This document shows positions 43,417-51,568 of a stretch of 51,568 bases of DNA, piece after piece (the stretch's first letter is position 1; each line of letters starts with the position of its first letter). This stretch comes from Endotrypanum monterogeii (Eukaryota > Euglenozoa > Kinetoplastea > Trypanosomatida > Trypanosomatidae): NCBI GenBank assembly GCA_000333855.2, contig CM007333.1, positions 465,517-517,084 on the forward strand, written 5' to 3'. Position numbers and translations under genes: made by a program. A model generated the notes under the pieces. It searched no databases. It was not told where the DNA came from and was given only the letters and a program-made list of their open reading frames with translations.

Positions 43417-45384
43417 CTATCTAAATAATTCTGCGTATACAAAGTTCGTTGATCTCCTCTGAGGTTCCTCGTTCTTTTCAACGTCGCTGAACTGCTTTGT
43501 GATGGGCCGCTGGGCACGCCCATGCACCAGCAACAACGCGCCCTTGTTTCCGCTCACGCCGCAGTAGTTCGGAGCGGAAAAGACCGTCACGACACGGTCG
43601 TTGTGCGTCCAGGCGTATCCCTCCATCACAACTTGGTGTGCTCGGCAGATAAAGTCTACGTTGTTGTCGGCGCAAAATTTGCGCGAGGCCGATGGCCCAA
43701 AAAGGAAACCGCAGCCGCGAGGGTTCCTCTTGTACGTGGTGATGTCATTGGTTGGGTCTGACCAGAGAAGGCCCGTGACCAAGTCATCTTGTGCGGAAGT
43801 GACCTGGCCGCAGCTGTAGTTACGCCGATCTACACCACAGATCTCTTCCACCTGTTCAAATTCCGGCGAGAGGCCGCCGTGTGTCACAAAAAATCGCATG
43901 TGCGGTGTCTGTACAATCGCTGCGAGGGGCAGGTCCAGAAAAACCCGGTTGATGGCAGTCCACACGGCTGTGCCGACGGTAGAGCCGAGCGACGTGACCG
44001 CCTCCGTCAGGAAGCCGTACACCCGCGACGTCTTCTCCTCTTCGTGATTGCCACGCGTCAGGTACACCAGCGTCGGGTACTCCACCTTGAGCGCCAGCAG
44101 CAGCAGCACCACCTCGAGGCTGTGTGGGCCGCGGTCCACATAGTCCCCCATGAACAAGAAGCGGCGGTCACGCCCATCCAAGTTGCACCGACACCGGTCG
44201 TGCTGCTGGCAGAGCACACTCGTGTAGAGGTCCTGGAACTGGCCGTGGATATCGCCCACCACCACGAGCGTGTCGTGCGACATCACCTCCAGCATCAGCA
44301 GCGTCGGCTCCTTCACCAGCACGGTCGTTGCCGCAGTGCACAACTTGGTGATGTAGTCCTCGTTGAAGAAAGCAGCCTGTGTGTTCTCGTCGTCACCATG
44401 CCGAGGCGCCGCATGGGTCCCGATGTCGCCGCGCCTGCCGCGCCGCAAAAGCCATTCAATCAGCGGCACAAACTCCCCGCTGCGTGGCGCGGCGCGGAAG
44501 AAACAGTCCGCCCGCTGCTGCAGAGACGCTCTCTTTTCACGGATGTCCGTCATGCTGGGCACTTTTGCTATGTTTCTCGCCCCCAGTACCAAGGATGTGT
44601 TCCTCCTAGAGCGCCGTGACTCGCTAGCTTTGTCTATGGATCTGCAAAAAGAGGAGGACGAACAACGGCTGCGGATGACGTTAGGACTGAGGCCAGGTGG
44701 ATGCGTCACCGTGACCACCGGTTCCCGGTCGCAGACGAAGGAAGTAGGCAGCTGCAGTGTTGATGTTAGGACAGGCGGCGACTCCTGGAGAGGTTCGTGC
44801 TGCCCGACGCCGCGTTTCCGCGGCGGCAACCATGAGAACACCGATGAAACCTCGGTGATGGTTTTCGGGGCAACTTGCACGAACGCCTTGGGAGTTGTTG
44901 TAGTGATGCTGCTGGAGGAGGGGGACGTTACCCCCGGCGGGCCATTGCTAGGGCTCGTAGACCTCATGAAGGTAGACACCTTTGTTGCAGCTGCATTGTT
45001 ATGGAGTCGCGGTGTGGATATGAGTGTGATGGGCTTCGATGGTATCTCCCCTGAGACATCAAACAGTCCTGGGCGTGTACCCGACATCCCTGGCGATCCT
45101 TCACCGATGCACCGGTCGTCGTGGAGCCTATTGCCACATCTTTTATTTTTCTCACCGGCTCGGGACACAGGCGCGCACGAAGACGATGGCGGTGGGGTGG
45201 CAACTGCGACACTGCCGGCCCCGAAGGCGTAGAACACACCTTCGCTGTCGTTGAAAGGATCCTCCGAGTGGCGTTGAGTTGGTGATGTGAAGGGCGACCG
45301 ATTGGCACGCGGGCCGGTGTCCTGTGACACGCTTCGCCGCAGGAAAGGCCATTGGACGGGGTGCCCATACCAGGTACTTGACAT
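43417..45384 (-). CDS. PPP-family serine/threonine protein phosphatase (655 aa)
   Basis: The catalytic domain (about 340-640) carries the PPP metal and phosphate motifs: GDIHGQ (Asp378, His380), GDYVDRG (Asp414, Asp417), GNHE (Asn446, His447), HGGLSP (His502), RAHQ and SAPNYCG. All two-metal-site residues seem intact, so it should be an active dimetal phosphatase that hydrolyses phosphoserine/threonine. The domain is PP1/PP2A-like in spacing, but sequence around the motifs (GNHEEEKTSRVYGFL) does not match one standard subfamily. It may be one of the PPP phosphatases particular to kinetoplastids. The 340-residue N-terminal extension is Ser/Thr/Pro-rich without a domain and may target or regulate the enzyme. 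No EF-hands or TPRs are present, which argues against PPEF or PP5. The start is the ATG at 45384; the codon before it is GTG. Confidence 0.92.
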   Translation of the reverse strand: MSSTWYGHPVQWPFLRRSVSQDTGPRANRSPFTSPTQRHSEDPFNDSEGVFYAFGAGSVAVATPPPSSSCAPVSRAGEKNKRCGNRLHDDRCIGEGSPGMSGTRPGLFDVSGEIPSKPITLISTPRLHNNAAATKVSTFMRSTSPSNGPPGVTSPSSSSITTTTPKAFVQVAPKTITEVSSVFSWLPPRKRGVGQHEPLQESPPVLTSTLQLPTSFVCDREPVVTVTHPPGLSPNVIRSRCSSSSFCRSIDKASESRRSRRNTSLVLGARNIAKVPSMTDIREKRASLQQRADCFFRAAPRSGEFVPLIEWLLRRGRRGDIGTHAAPRHGDDENTQAAFFNEDYITKLCTAATTVLVKEPTLLMLEVMSHDTLVVVGDIHGQFQDLYTSVLCQQHDRCRCNLDGRDRRFLFMGDYVDRGPHSLEVVLLLLALKVEYPTLVYLTRGNHEEEKTSRVYGFLTEAVTSLGSTVGTAVWTAINRVFLDLPLAAIVQTPHMRFFVTHGGLSPEFEQVEEICGVDRRNYSCGQVTSAQDDLVTGLLWSDPTNDITTYKRNPRGCGFLFGPSASRKFCADNNVDFICRAHQVVMEGYAWTHNDRVVTVFSAPNYCGVSGNKGALLLVHGRAQRPITKQFSDVEKNEEPQRRSTNFVYAELFR

Positions 45385-45435
45385 CACAGGGCGTTTTATA
45401 TCGGGGAGCAGCAGAAACGACCAAGGCGCTGGAAA

Positions 45436-45495
45436 CTAGACGGAGGGAAATTAAAGCAACGGTGACGGAGGGAGAGGGGGAGGGGAAAAAAAAAC
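45436..45495 (-). promoter_or_regulatory. Putative trans-splice acceptor, phosphatase gene
   Basis: A long strong pyrimidine tract on the minus strand (45495-45458, T8 then C/T) is followed by a short T/C-rich stretch and AG at 45437-45436. The 5' UTR would be about 50 nt. Confidence 0.55.
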
Positions 45496-45659
45496 AGCAA
45501 AGGGAACACAGCAGCCGGAGCAGCTGCGACGCTTTCGCTTTCCCTTTGAAAAAAGCCAGAGGTATGCCGAGATAAAAAAGAAAAATAATGGTTTGAAGGC
45601 GCGTGATCCGCAAATTATGAAGAGGGAGGCAGCTCTTGTGGATTTATTGGTGTGTGTCG

Positions 45660-45678
45660 TATATATATATATATATAT
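45660..45678. repeat. (TA)n microsatellite
   Basis: Nine to ten TA dinucleotides in the spacer upstream of the phosphatase gene. Confidence 0.9.
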
Positions 45679-46389
45679 GAGTGTATTTATGTGTATATGC
45701 GTATTATGGAGTTGGTCCTGCACAGCTACGCCCCCCCCCCGTCCTGATCAATTGAAAAAAAAAATGCACTGGAGAATTCACTTCAAGACTCCCCCCGCTG
45801 TTCCCACCAACTACACGTGAGAGCCAGCTGTATGAACGTAAGGGAAAAATAAGTTCACGGCCACGCAACACAGTCTAGTCGATCCCTATGCCGCAGAGAG
45901 TAGAGGCCGAGGAGGGGGAAAACACACACACACAGACACAGACGCAAGTTGGTTATGGAGCTCTCCACGCTCCCCCTTTCTTCCACATGTGTTAGGTCTG
46001 ATGACAAGAGTAGGTGCTATGCAGGAGATCCACCGTTCTACTGGGTGTGTGAGCGGCGGGAGCGATCCCACTGGAAAGAAAGAAAGAAGGGGAGGGGAGG
46101 GGAGGGGAAGATGGGGAGGTAGCACTAGTAGGAGATGGGGAAACGAATAATTGCGGAAAGGAGTCTTTTCATTCAAGTCCGTGAAAGAGCAAAGGGGGGG
46201 GGGGCAAGAGTAGTGGTGGTGATAGTGAGGGGGGGGGGTGGCGGCGCAAGTGACGAAGGTCAGCACCGATTCGGGATGCATACCAATCGAAAACCACAAG
46301 TCGAACTGAATGAATTTGGAACCGAGAGTTTGCCCTTTCGAGCCATCCCATGCATCGAGCAGAACATATAAATAAATACACACACACTA

Positions 46390-46430
<41 letters not shown>
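46390..46430. repeat. (TA)n microsatellite with one interruption
   Basis: Two TA runs split by tatgta, preceded by a short CA run. Confidence 0.9.
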
Positions 46431-46437
<7 letters not shown>

Positions 46438-48131
46438 TTGATCGATAACACCTACGTTGACCACCGAATGTGCAACCCCCGCATGGAGGCTAACCATGCG
46501 TGCAGTGGAAGGGCGGGGAGGGGGGAAGAAAAGAGGGAAAGCGGGCGTCTGGTAAAGCGAAATGCTTCTTGGCTGCCCACTGAACGACAGAGGCGAGTGA
46601 GTGGTCGGTGAACACTCTCTCCCTCTTCCCAAAGCCTCCAGGAGTGATCAAAGAAGAAAAGACGTGGGGAAGCGTGTCGCAGCTCTCGGCGCTGAGCTGC
46701 AGCGGGATTGGATGCGTTATACGGTACTCGAAGACCTGCCGCGAGATAGCATCATCCCGGCATCTCGTATACAAACATACATCTACCCCCAAGGAACTAT
46801 CGATGGCAGTTGTTGATAAGAGATTGTGGGGCCAACAGCAGGCAGCTTTGCAGGGAGGGAGGAGGGTAAATAAGCGCTGGGCGGTAGCACTGTCAAAATA
46901 CGCATGGATGCTCGCCACTGCGACATCGTTGTGGCAGTGGTGGGTCAGCCCCCCCCCCCCCGTCCCCTCCCTCCCTCCCTCCCCCCTCCTCGGGGTGAGC
47001 ACTTATATCGTAGAGACCGGGTTTTCTTTTCCACGAAATGCGGGATCTAACTGCATACTTGATTGGCACTGCATGACGTCTTGAGTGAGTGCAGCGGGCA
47101 GGCAGAGGAGCGCAAACGCACCGGGAAACCACTACAATCGCACCTGTCCCTGCGCCCCAGGTTCATCGGCAAGGTCCATGAAGGGTATCCACTAGAAAGC
47201 AGTCTTTTGATCAACCAGAAACGCTCTGCTGAAGAAGAAAGCACCAAAAAGATCTGGGAAGCATGCGCAGGCACACAATGACACGCAAGCGTGGTGAAGG
47301 TGCGTGTGTGTGGGGGGGGGGGGGTGAGGAAGGAGCAAGGAAGGTTGTAGAGAGGTGGTAAGAAAGCCCCTGTTAACAATGACTTCGGCGGAAGGTGAAC
47401 CGCAACGAAGTCAATGAGGACAAAGTGTTTGCGTTGCTGTACAGCGAAGGTACGATGTCAGCAGTCACAAAAATTGGTGTCGTTTCCCAGACTAACACAG
47501 AAAAAAAAAAGGGGGGGGCTCAATTCAGTCACTTGTCCTCTGTCCCCCCCCGATACGCTAAAAAGGAGAGGAGAACGCACATGCCCCGCAGCGGTGGCTG
47601 GACAACCAACTCGGGTACACCAGACTATCTTCGACGCATTCGAAGCCTTTGCCCAGCCCTCCGACCACACGCAGCTCCCCACTTTTTAAAATAACCGAAC
47701 AGCGAATGGGTGAGGCCTCCCGCTATCGAAGGGGGGGGGGGGCGATGCTGGGAAAAATTTTTAAAAGGCATTGGTAACTGGTGCGGCACGGAGCACAAGC
47801 GTGAAGTGAATGGCGCTTCTCCGCCTCACATTGTTTTCTTTCTTTAAAAGAAAATGATTTGACAGAAAAAGACACATCAATTGGTCAGACTTCTTATCTA
47901 CCGCCGCACACAGGCACCCGAAAGCACGCCGGCAGGGAGAAGTAGAAAAGCAAAAAGTGTATGCGCACACTTAATCATATGTACATAAAATCTACAGTAT
48001 CGACAGACACGAGCTTCATGAAAGCAAGGGGCATGCGAGCGAAATATTCTCCTCTCGTCCCCACCAACACCGTCCCCCTGAAATCCGCCATTGTAAGGTG
48101 GACATCGCAAGGGGGGGGTGTCGTTAGTGGA

Positions 48132-50981
48132 TCAGCGACGTCTCAACTCCTCCTCAGTCGGCTGGAAGTCCTCAGCGACATTGGCGCGCCGCATCGTCAC
48201 CGGGAGAGATGCCTGGAAGTCGTGAAAACGCTGCACCTCAACGGCGCTCAGTCCCGTTGTGACAGCCAGCGCAGGTACGAATTCCTCAGCTTCGATCGGG
48301 TGATGGGCCAGTCGCCGTATTCGGTAGTCGGGGAGCGTCTGCGCGACACAGTCACGCAGCTGGCCTGCAGAGAAACCCTCCGTGAAAAGGGCAACCTGTT
48401 GAACAGTTCTCGCCAGGGAAGCCTCATCGGGAGGAAGGATCGGCGAAGCGTTCGACGTCTCCAACTGTTCCTTGATGAAGCTTCGCAGCAGCGTTTCACG
48501 GGTGGCGTAGTCGGGTGCGGTGAGATGCACTGCTCTTTGACAAAGCTTGCAGAGGGCGTTGGTGTCAACATACCACGGCTCTGTTGTTGTGGCCACAATC
48601 AGGACACGATCCGATGGCTGCAAACTCGCGATTCCCTTGAGCAACTCCTTTTTGAGCTTCTTCCCACGTCTTATCTCGGGGTCCTTTCTCTTCTTCGCCC
48701 CCTTGAGGCCCTTCCCAGGTAATATCTTCTCGATGCGGTCAATGTAGATCACTGATGGTGCCTTCATACGGGCAGTATAAAAGACAATCTGCACCATGCG
48801 CACCATACCTTTGATGGCCAAGAAATTTCCAGGGGAAAGATTGAAGAAGCGAGCCCCACTCTCATTGGCAATGGCGTAGGCGAGGAGGGTCTTGCCAGAC
48901 CCCGGGGCACCGTAGAGCAGCAGCCCCCTGGGATGAGGGGCCAAGTCGTGCACCACCTGCGATCCTAGCGGAAGCACCGCATACTCAGTGGCAGCAGCGC
49001 GCACCTCCGCGGCTGACAAATCCTTCAGCCACGAGGACTGCTGCAAGAATTCCTTAAAAAGCGCTTCCATCTTGTCTTTGGGCATCCCAATCGCTTGTTC
49101 CACGCTTTCATTCCAGCCACGCAGCACTCGCATCCATTTTTTTTCGATATCCTTCTCGACAGCCTGGGTGCGCAGGAGGCGATCCAGAGGCCCAGCCGAC
49201 ACATTTGCTGGGCCGAGGAAGGATGAGAGCCGCACCTCCGGCGGCGGCAGCTGCAGCTTGTTCTCCCGAATGGTAGTGTTGAGGTAAGACTCCAAGTCTT
49301 CACCCTTGGTCGGATCGCGCAGCTTCGGCTTTTTGGCGGCCTTCGCTTTTTTCGCCTTTCGGCCTCCCCTTCGTTTCTTCCCAGCCCTTCTCTCTGCCTC
49401 GAGGCGCTCCTTGATGTTGTTGACCTCTATCATCACGAGCTGGTCCACGCACTGGCGCAGCTCCTGCATGACACCGCGGGGACCATCCATTAGCTCCTGT
49501 CGCAATAAAGCTTCGTCATAGGGCTGATCCAGGTCACCATTCTCCACGCGGGTGCGCTGGAACTGCTCCTTCCACAGCGTATTATGTCGCTCAGTTGCAA
49601 CAGAGAAGTGGTCAAAGAAACAACTAGGAGGCACGGCGGGCGATGGCGCGGCAGCGGCGTCGTCTTCACCCGCACGGCGCGGGGACTGACGGCGACCTGA
49701 CTGTCCACTAGCAAGTGCGACAGCGTCGCCTGCCGAGGCTGAGGGTGGTGCCGGGCGCCCGCTGCGTCGTGCTGAGGAAAGGCTTGCCTTACTACCGCCA
49801 TGTGCATCAGCCCCACCAGAGGCACTTGCGGAAAGTGGTCTGCGAGTTCGTCGACCAAGTAAACTCAAAGTGCCCCCGTCCAGCATGTTCGGAATATCCA
49901 TGACGCCGTCCTTCGCTTTTCCGTCAAGGCGTGCATATGCCATGTGCATCAGTACCTCATCTAGCATCACCTCCATCGTTCGGGGGCCTTCCCGAGTCTT
50001 CAACTCACGTTCCATCTCCAGCGTCTTCTGCATCAGCTCCGCTTGGTTCACTCGCTGCCGCGCCTTGCGCTCAGAGCGCCGAACGCCAGCGGCAATCTTA
50101 GCTGCTTCACTGCGGATAGCCTCCGTCGAGGCCATCCCTAGCAGCTCTTGCTCCTGTTGGTACCGCATCTTCGCACGCTTCTGCTCAAGATAGCCCAGGA
50201 CCACCTTCTGAATGATGGTCGCTGCCATATCTTTGCCTGTGATAGACCGCAGCTCGTCGCCGTGAACGGCTTCGTACTGCTGTTGACGGAAGATGTGCAG
50301 TTGGATCTTTGCCCGCTGTCGAGCTTGGCGGCCGCGCTCGGCGAGCTGCAGGATACGTATCGCCTCACCAATAGGCATGGGTGCTGAACTCGCCTCTGCC
50401 ACCGCGGCAACCGCACCCTTCTCTGCAGAGGTGCTCAACGGCGGCAGTGCTTTAGTGGGGTCTCGAATAAAAAGTGCTTTATCGTGTGCGGCTGCCGCCA
50501 GTGCCACCGGAGCAGCCTCGGATTCGGTTTCTTTGTAATGCCCCTGAAGGGAAACGACGTAAGCGCGTTCCTTCAGCAGAGATTCCTCACGATCCTCAAG
50601 AAGAAACGTGGGCAGCGGCGGCTCAACGTCTTCAGGAGACAGCTTCATCTCCTCCAGCGTGTCATCAAGAGTCGCATAGTCACCACAGTTCTCGACAATA
50701 TAATGCCGTGCCTCGAGCATACGTCCCATACAGCTACACAGGAGTGTGCGCACATCGCATCGGCGCTGTGGCTGTAGCTCCATGTCATGGATGGTGGCTA
50801 GCTTCCGCGCCAGGCGCACGTACCGTACGTAAAGAGAAAGCCAATATTGTGCATAGTACGCCTGTCGTGATTTTGCATCTTCAGGGGCGCGTAGAGCGCT
50901 CACATATAAATCCTCGCGCTGTACCTCGGACAGGTTCACAAGGATTTGCTGGTACTGCTGCTCATAAGACAGCGTTGACAT
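48132..50981 (-). CDS. DRC11: IQ and AAA domain protein, DRC11/IQCA-like (949 aa)
   Basis: The order IQ motif, Lys-rich linker and C-terminal AAA module is that of IQCA1/DRC11, a subunit of the nexin-dynein regulatory complex that links axonemal doublets and controls flagellar beating. An IQ calmodulin-binding motif lies at about 252-275 (ATIIQKVVLGYLEQKRAKMR). A strongly basic stretch KKRRGGRKAKKAKAAKKPK occurs near residue 540. The AAA part has an intact Walker A, GAPGSGKT (Lys697), but the Walker B strand reads VIYIDRIEKI, so the usual catalytic Glu after Asp748 is Arg749. Nucleotide binding is plausible, hydrolysis doubtful. The N-terminal 220 residues are helical. I use the ATG at 50981 (MSTLSYEQQYQQ); the longer open frame includes a translated (CA)n His-Thr tract. 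A flagellar axonemal location is inferred from the family. Confidence 0.9.
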   Translation of the reverse strand: MSTLSYEQQYQQILVNLSEVQREDLYVSALRAPEDAKSRQAYYAQYWLSLYVRYVRLARKLATIHDMELQPQRRCDVRTLLCSCMGRMLEARHYIVENCGDYATLDDTLEEMKLSPEDVEPPLPTFLLEDREESLLKERAYVVSLQGHYKETESEAAPVALAAAAHDKALFIRDPTKALPPLSTSAEKGAVAAVAEASSAPMPIGEAIRILQLAERGRQARQRAKIQLHIFRQQQYEAVHGDELRSITGKDMAATIIQKVVLGYLEQKRAKMRYQQEQELLGMASTEAIRSEAAKIAAGVRRSERKARQRVNQAELMQKTLEMERELKTREGPRTMEVMLDEVLMHMAYARLDGKAKDGVMDIPNMLDGGTLSLLGRRTRRPLSASASGGADAHGGSKASLSSARRSGRPAPPSASAGDAVALASGQSGRRQSPRRAGEDDAAAAPSPAVPPSCFFDHFSVATERHNTLWKEQFQRTRVENGDLDQPYDEALLRQELMDGPRGVMQELRQCVDQLVMIEVNNIKERLEAERRAGKKRRGGRKAKKAKAAKKPKLRDPTKGEDLESYLNTTIRENKLQLPPPEVRLSSFLGPANVSAGPLDRLLRTQAVEKDIEKKWMRVLRGWNESVEQAIGMPKDKMEALFKEFLQQSSWLKDLSAAEVRAAATEYAVLPLGSQVVHDLAPHPRGLLLYGAPGSGKTLLAYAIANESGARFFNLSPGNFLAIKGMVRMVQIVFYTARMKAPSVIYIDRIEKILPGKGLKGAKKRKDPEIRRGKKLKKELLKGIASLQPSDRVLIVATTTEPWYVDTNALCKLCQRAVHLTAPDYATRETLLRSFIKEQLETSNASPILPPDEASLARTVQQVALFTEGFSAGQLRDCVAQTLPDYRIRRLAHHPIEAEEFVPALAVTTGLSAVEVQRFHDFQASLPVTMRRANVAEDFQPTEEELRRR

Positions 50982-51061
50982 ATCGCCTTTAAATATTACT
51001 TTTGCGCGAAGCACTAACACCCTCTGTCGTTTCTTTGCGTTTTTTTTTTTCGTTGCACTGT

Positions 51062-51115
51062 CTTGTGTGTGTGTGTGTGTGTGTATATGTGTGAAGGAAG
51101 GGGGAGGGGGAGAAA
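51062..51115 (-). promoter_or_regulatory. Putative trans-splice acceptor, DRC11 gene
   Basis: The minus strand has a strong C/T tract (about 51115-51095), then a CA repeat without AG, then the first AG at 51063-51062. The 5' UTR would be about 81 nt. Confidence 0.5.
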
Positions 51116-51516
51116 ACTGTTTCTCTCTTTCGCTAGAGTAGGAAAAAAAAAGAAAAAGTGAAGATGAGCAAAAGATACGAGCATCCAGCTCAGCGAGATC
51201 CCACCCACCAAACAAACGAAGGGGGTGCACTAGGGTCTCTCATGGCACGAGCAGCAGGTGCTGCTTTCTACAGCACACATCGTAGACTGCGGTACCGCGT
51301 TTTTCCTCACGCCCTTCGCACCTCTCCCCCCCCCCCGCCCATCAGAGAAGGGCACAGAGGGAAAAATGAATGTCACATGAGTAGAAAATCGTCTGTACCT
51401 ACAAAGTCCATAAACTTCTTTTACAAACCACGCGGTGCAGGGCGTCCCACTTCTCACCAAACCGAAGCGATGCCTCGGTACTGCGATTAGGAATTATCAC
51501 TGAGGTGAAGTTATCT

Positions 51517-51539
51517 ATATATATATATATATATATATA
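51517..51539. repeat. (TA)n microsatellite
   Basis: About eleven TA dinucleotides near the window end. Confidence 0.95.
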
Positions 51540-51568
51540 CAGATATCTATTTTTCTTTTTCGTATTGT

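Larger units (their letters stand above)
45385..48131. other. Large intergenic region, 2.7 kb
   Basis: No credible gene. It contains (TA)n at 45660-45678 and 46390-46430, C10 near 45731, G11-rich blocks near 46195 and 46230, a C-rich block at 46950-46985, G13 near 47311, A10 near 47503 and G12 near 47731. Stretches of ordinary composition (about 46580-46800 and 47040-47280) contain short minus-strand frames without family resemblance. It should carry the DRC11 3' UTR and the phosphatase splice signals. Confidence 0.6.
50982..51568. other. Upstream flank of the DRC11 gene
   Basis: No gene. It contains T12 near 51040, (TG)n at 51066-51084, a purine block at 51096-51115 that is the DRC11 polypyrimidine tract, C10 near 51330 and (TA)n at 51517-51539. 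The rest is presumably the 3' UTR of the next gene upstream, beyond the window. Confidence 0.65.

Noticed and set aside
46490..47002. A 170-codon minus-strand frame
   Set aside because: No family resemblance, begins and ends in G/C homopolymer-derived residues, and lacks a convincing acceptor; kept only as part of the intergenic description.
50982..51230. N-terminal extension of the DRC11 gene
   Set aside because: It translates a (CA)n tract as His-Thr repeats and crosses the likely splice acceptor; the DRC11-like sequence starts at the ATG at 50981.
1..51568. Strand-switch region, tRNA, rRNA or snoRNA genes
   Set aside because: All supported genes share one orientation, and I found no cloverleaf or rRNA-like conserved sequence in the spacers.

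Overview
The window looks like nuclear DNA from a trypanosomatid protist, most likely a Leishmania-type (Leishmaniinae) genome. Ten long intronless reading frames all lie on the minus strand. They have GC-rich third positions and are separated by 0.5 to 3.5 kb of non-coding DNA rich in (TA)n, (CA)n and homopolymer tracts. Most have a polypyrimidine tract followed by an AG dinucleotide shortly upstream of the start, as expected for trans-splicing. The whole window therefore reads as part of one polycistronic transcription unit running right to left, with no strand-switch region. The organism call is inferred from architecture and protein families, not from a database match.

In transcription order (high to low coordinate) the genes are: an IQ- and AAA-domain protein of the DRC11/IQCA type, a flagellar nexin-dynein regulatory complex subunit (50981 to 48132); a PPP-family serine/threonine phosphatase with a long N-terminal extension (45384 to 43417); a PIN-domain putative endoribonuclease with a very long disordered N-terminus (42246 to 39259); an SNM1/Artemis-type metallo-beta-lactamase/beta-CASP nuclease (35743 to 33431); a RanBP1-like Ran-binding protein (32707 to 32231); a giant 5569-residue SPRY/LamG-like/HECT E3 ubiquitin ligase (30708 to 13999); a penta-EF-hand protein of the ALG-2 type (13374 to 12724); a divergent protein that resembles gamma-tubulin complex components (10497 to 5959); a leucine-rich-repeat protein of the SDS22/LRRC46 kind (5413 to 3497); and an unrecognised coiled-coil protein with a basic C-terminus (1689 to 958).

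The genes do not form a pathway. As is normal in trypanosomatids, neighbours share transcription but not function, although DRC11, the gamma-tubulin-complex-like protein and perhaps the LRR protein all concern microtubules or the flagellum. Several apparent upstream extensions of these frames begin at TTG or GTG or run through repeat tracts, so I trimmed them to the first plausible ATG.

I see no tRNA, rRNA, CRISPR, virus or intact transposon. The features most worth a second look are the giant HECT ligase, with a roughly 130-residue proline-rich insertion just before its catalytic cysteine; an A13/T14 hairpin-forming inverted repeat abutting the start codon of the LRR gene; a C14-AG tract two bases from the SNM1 start codon; and a palindromic 10-bp tandem array at 221 to 260.
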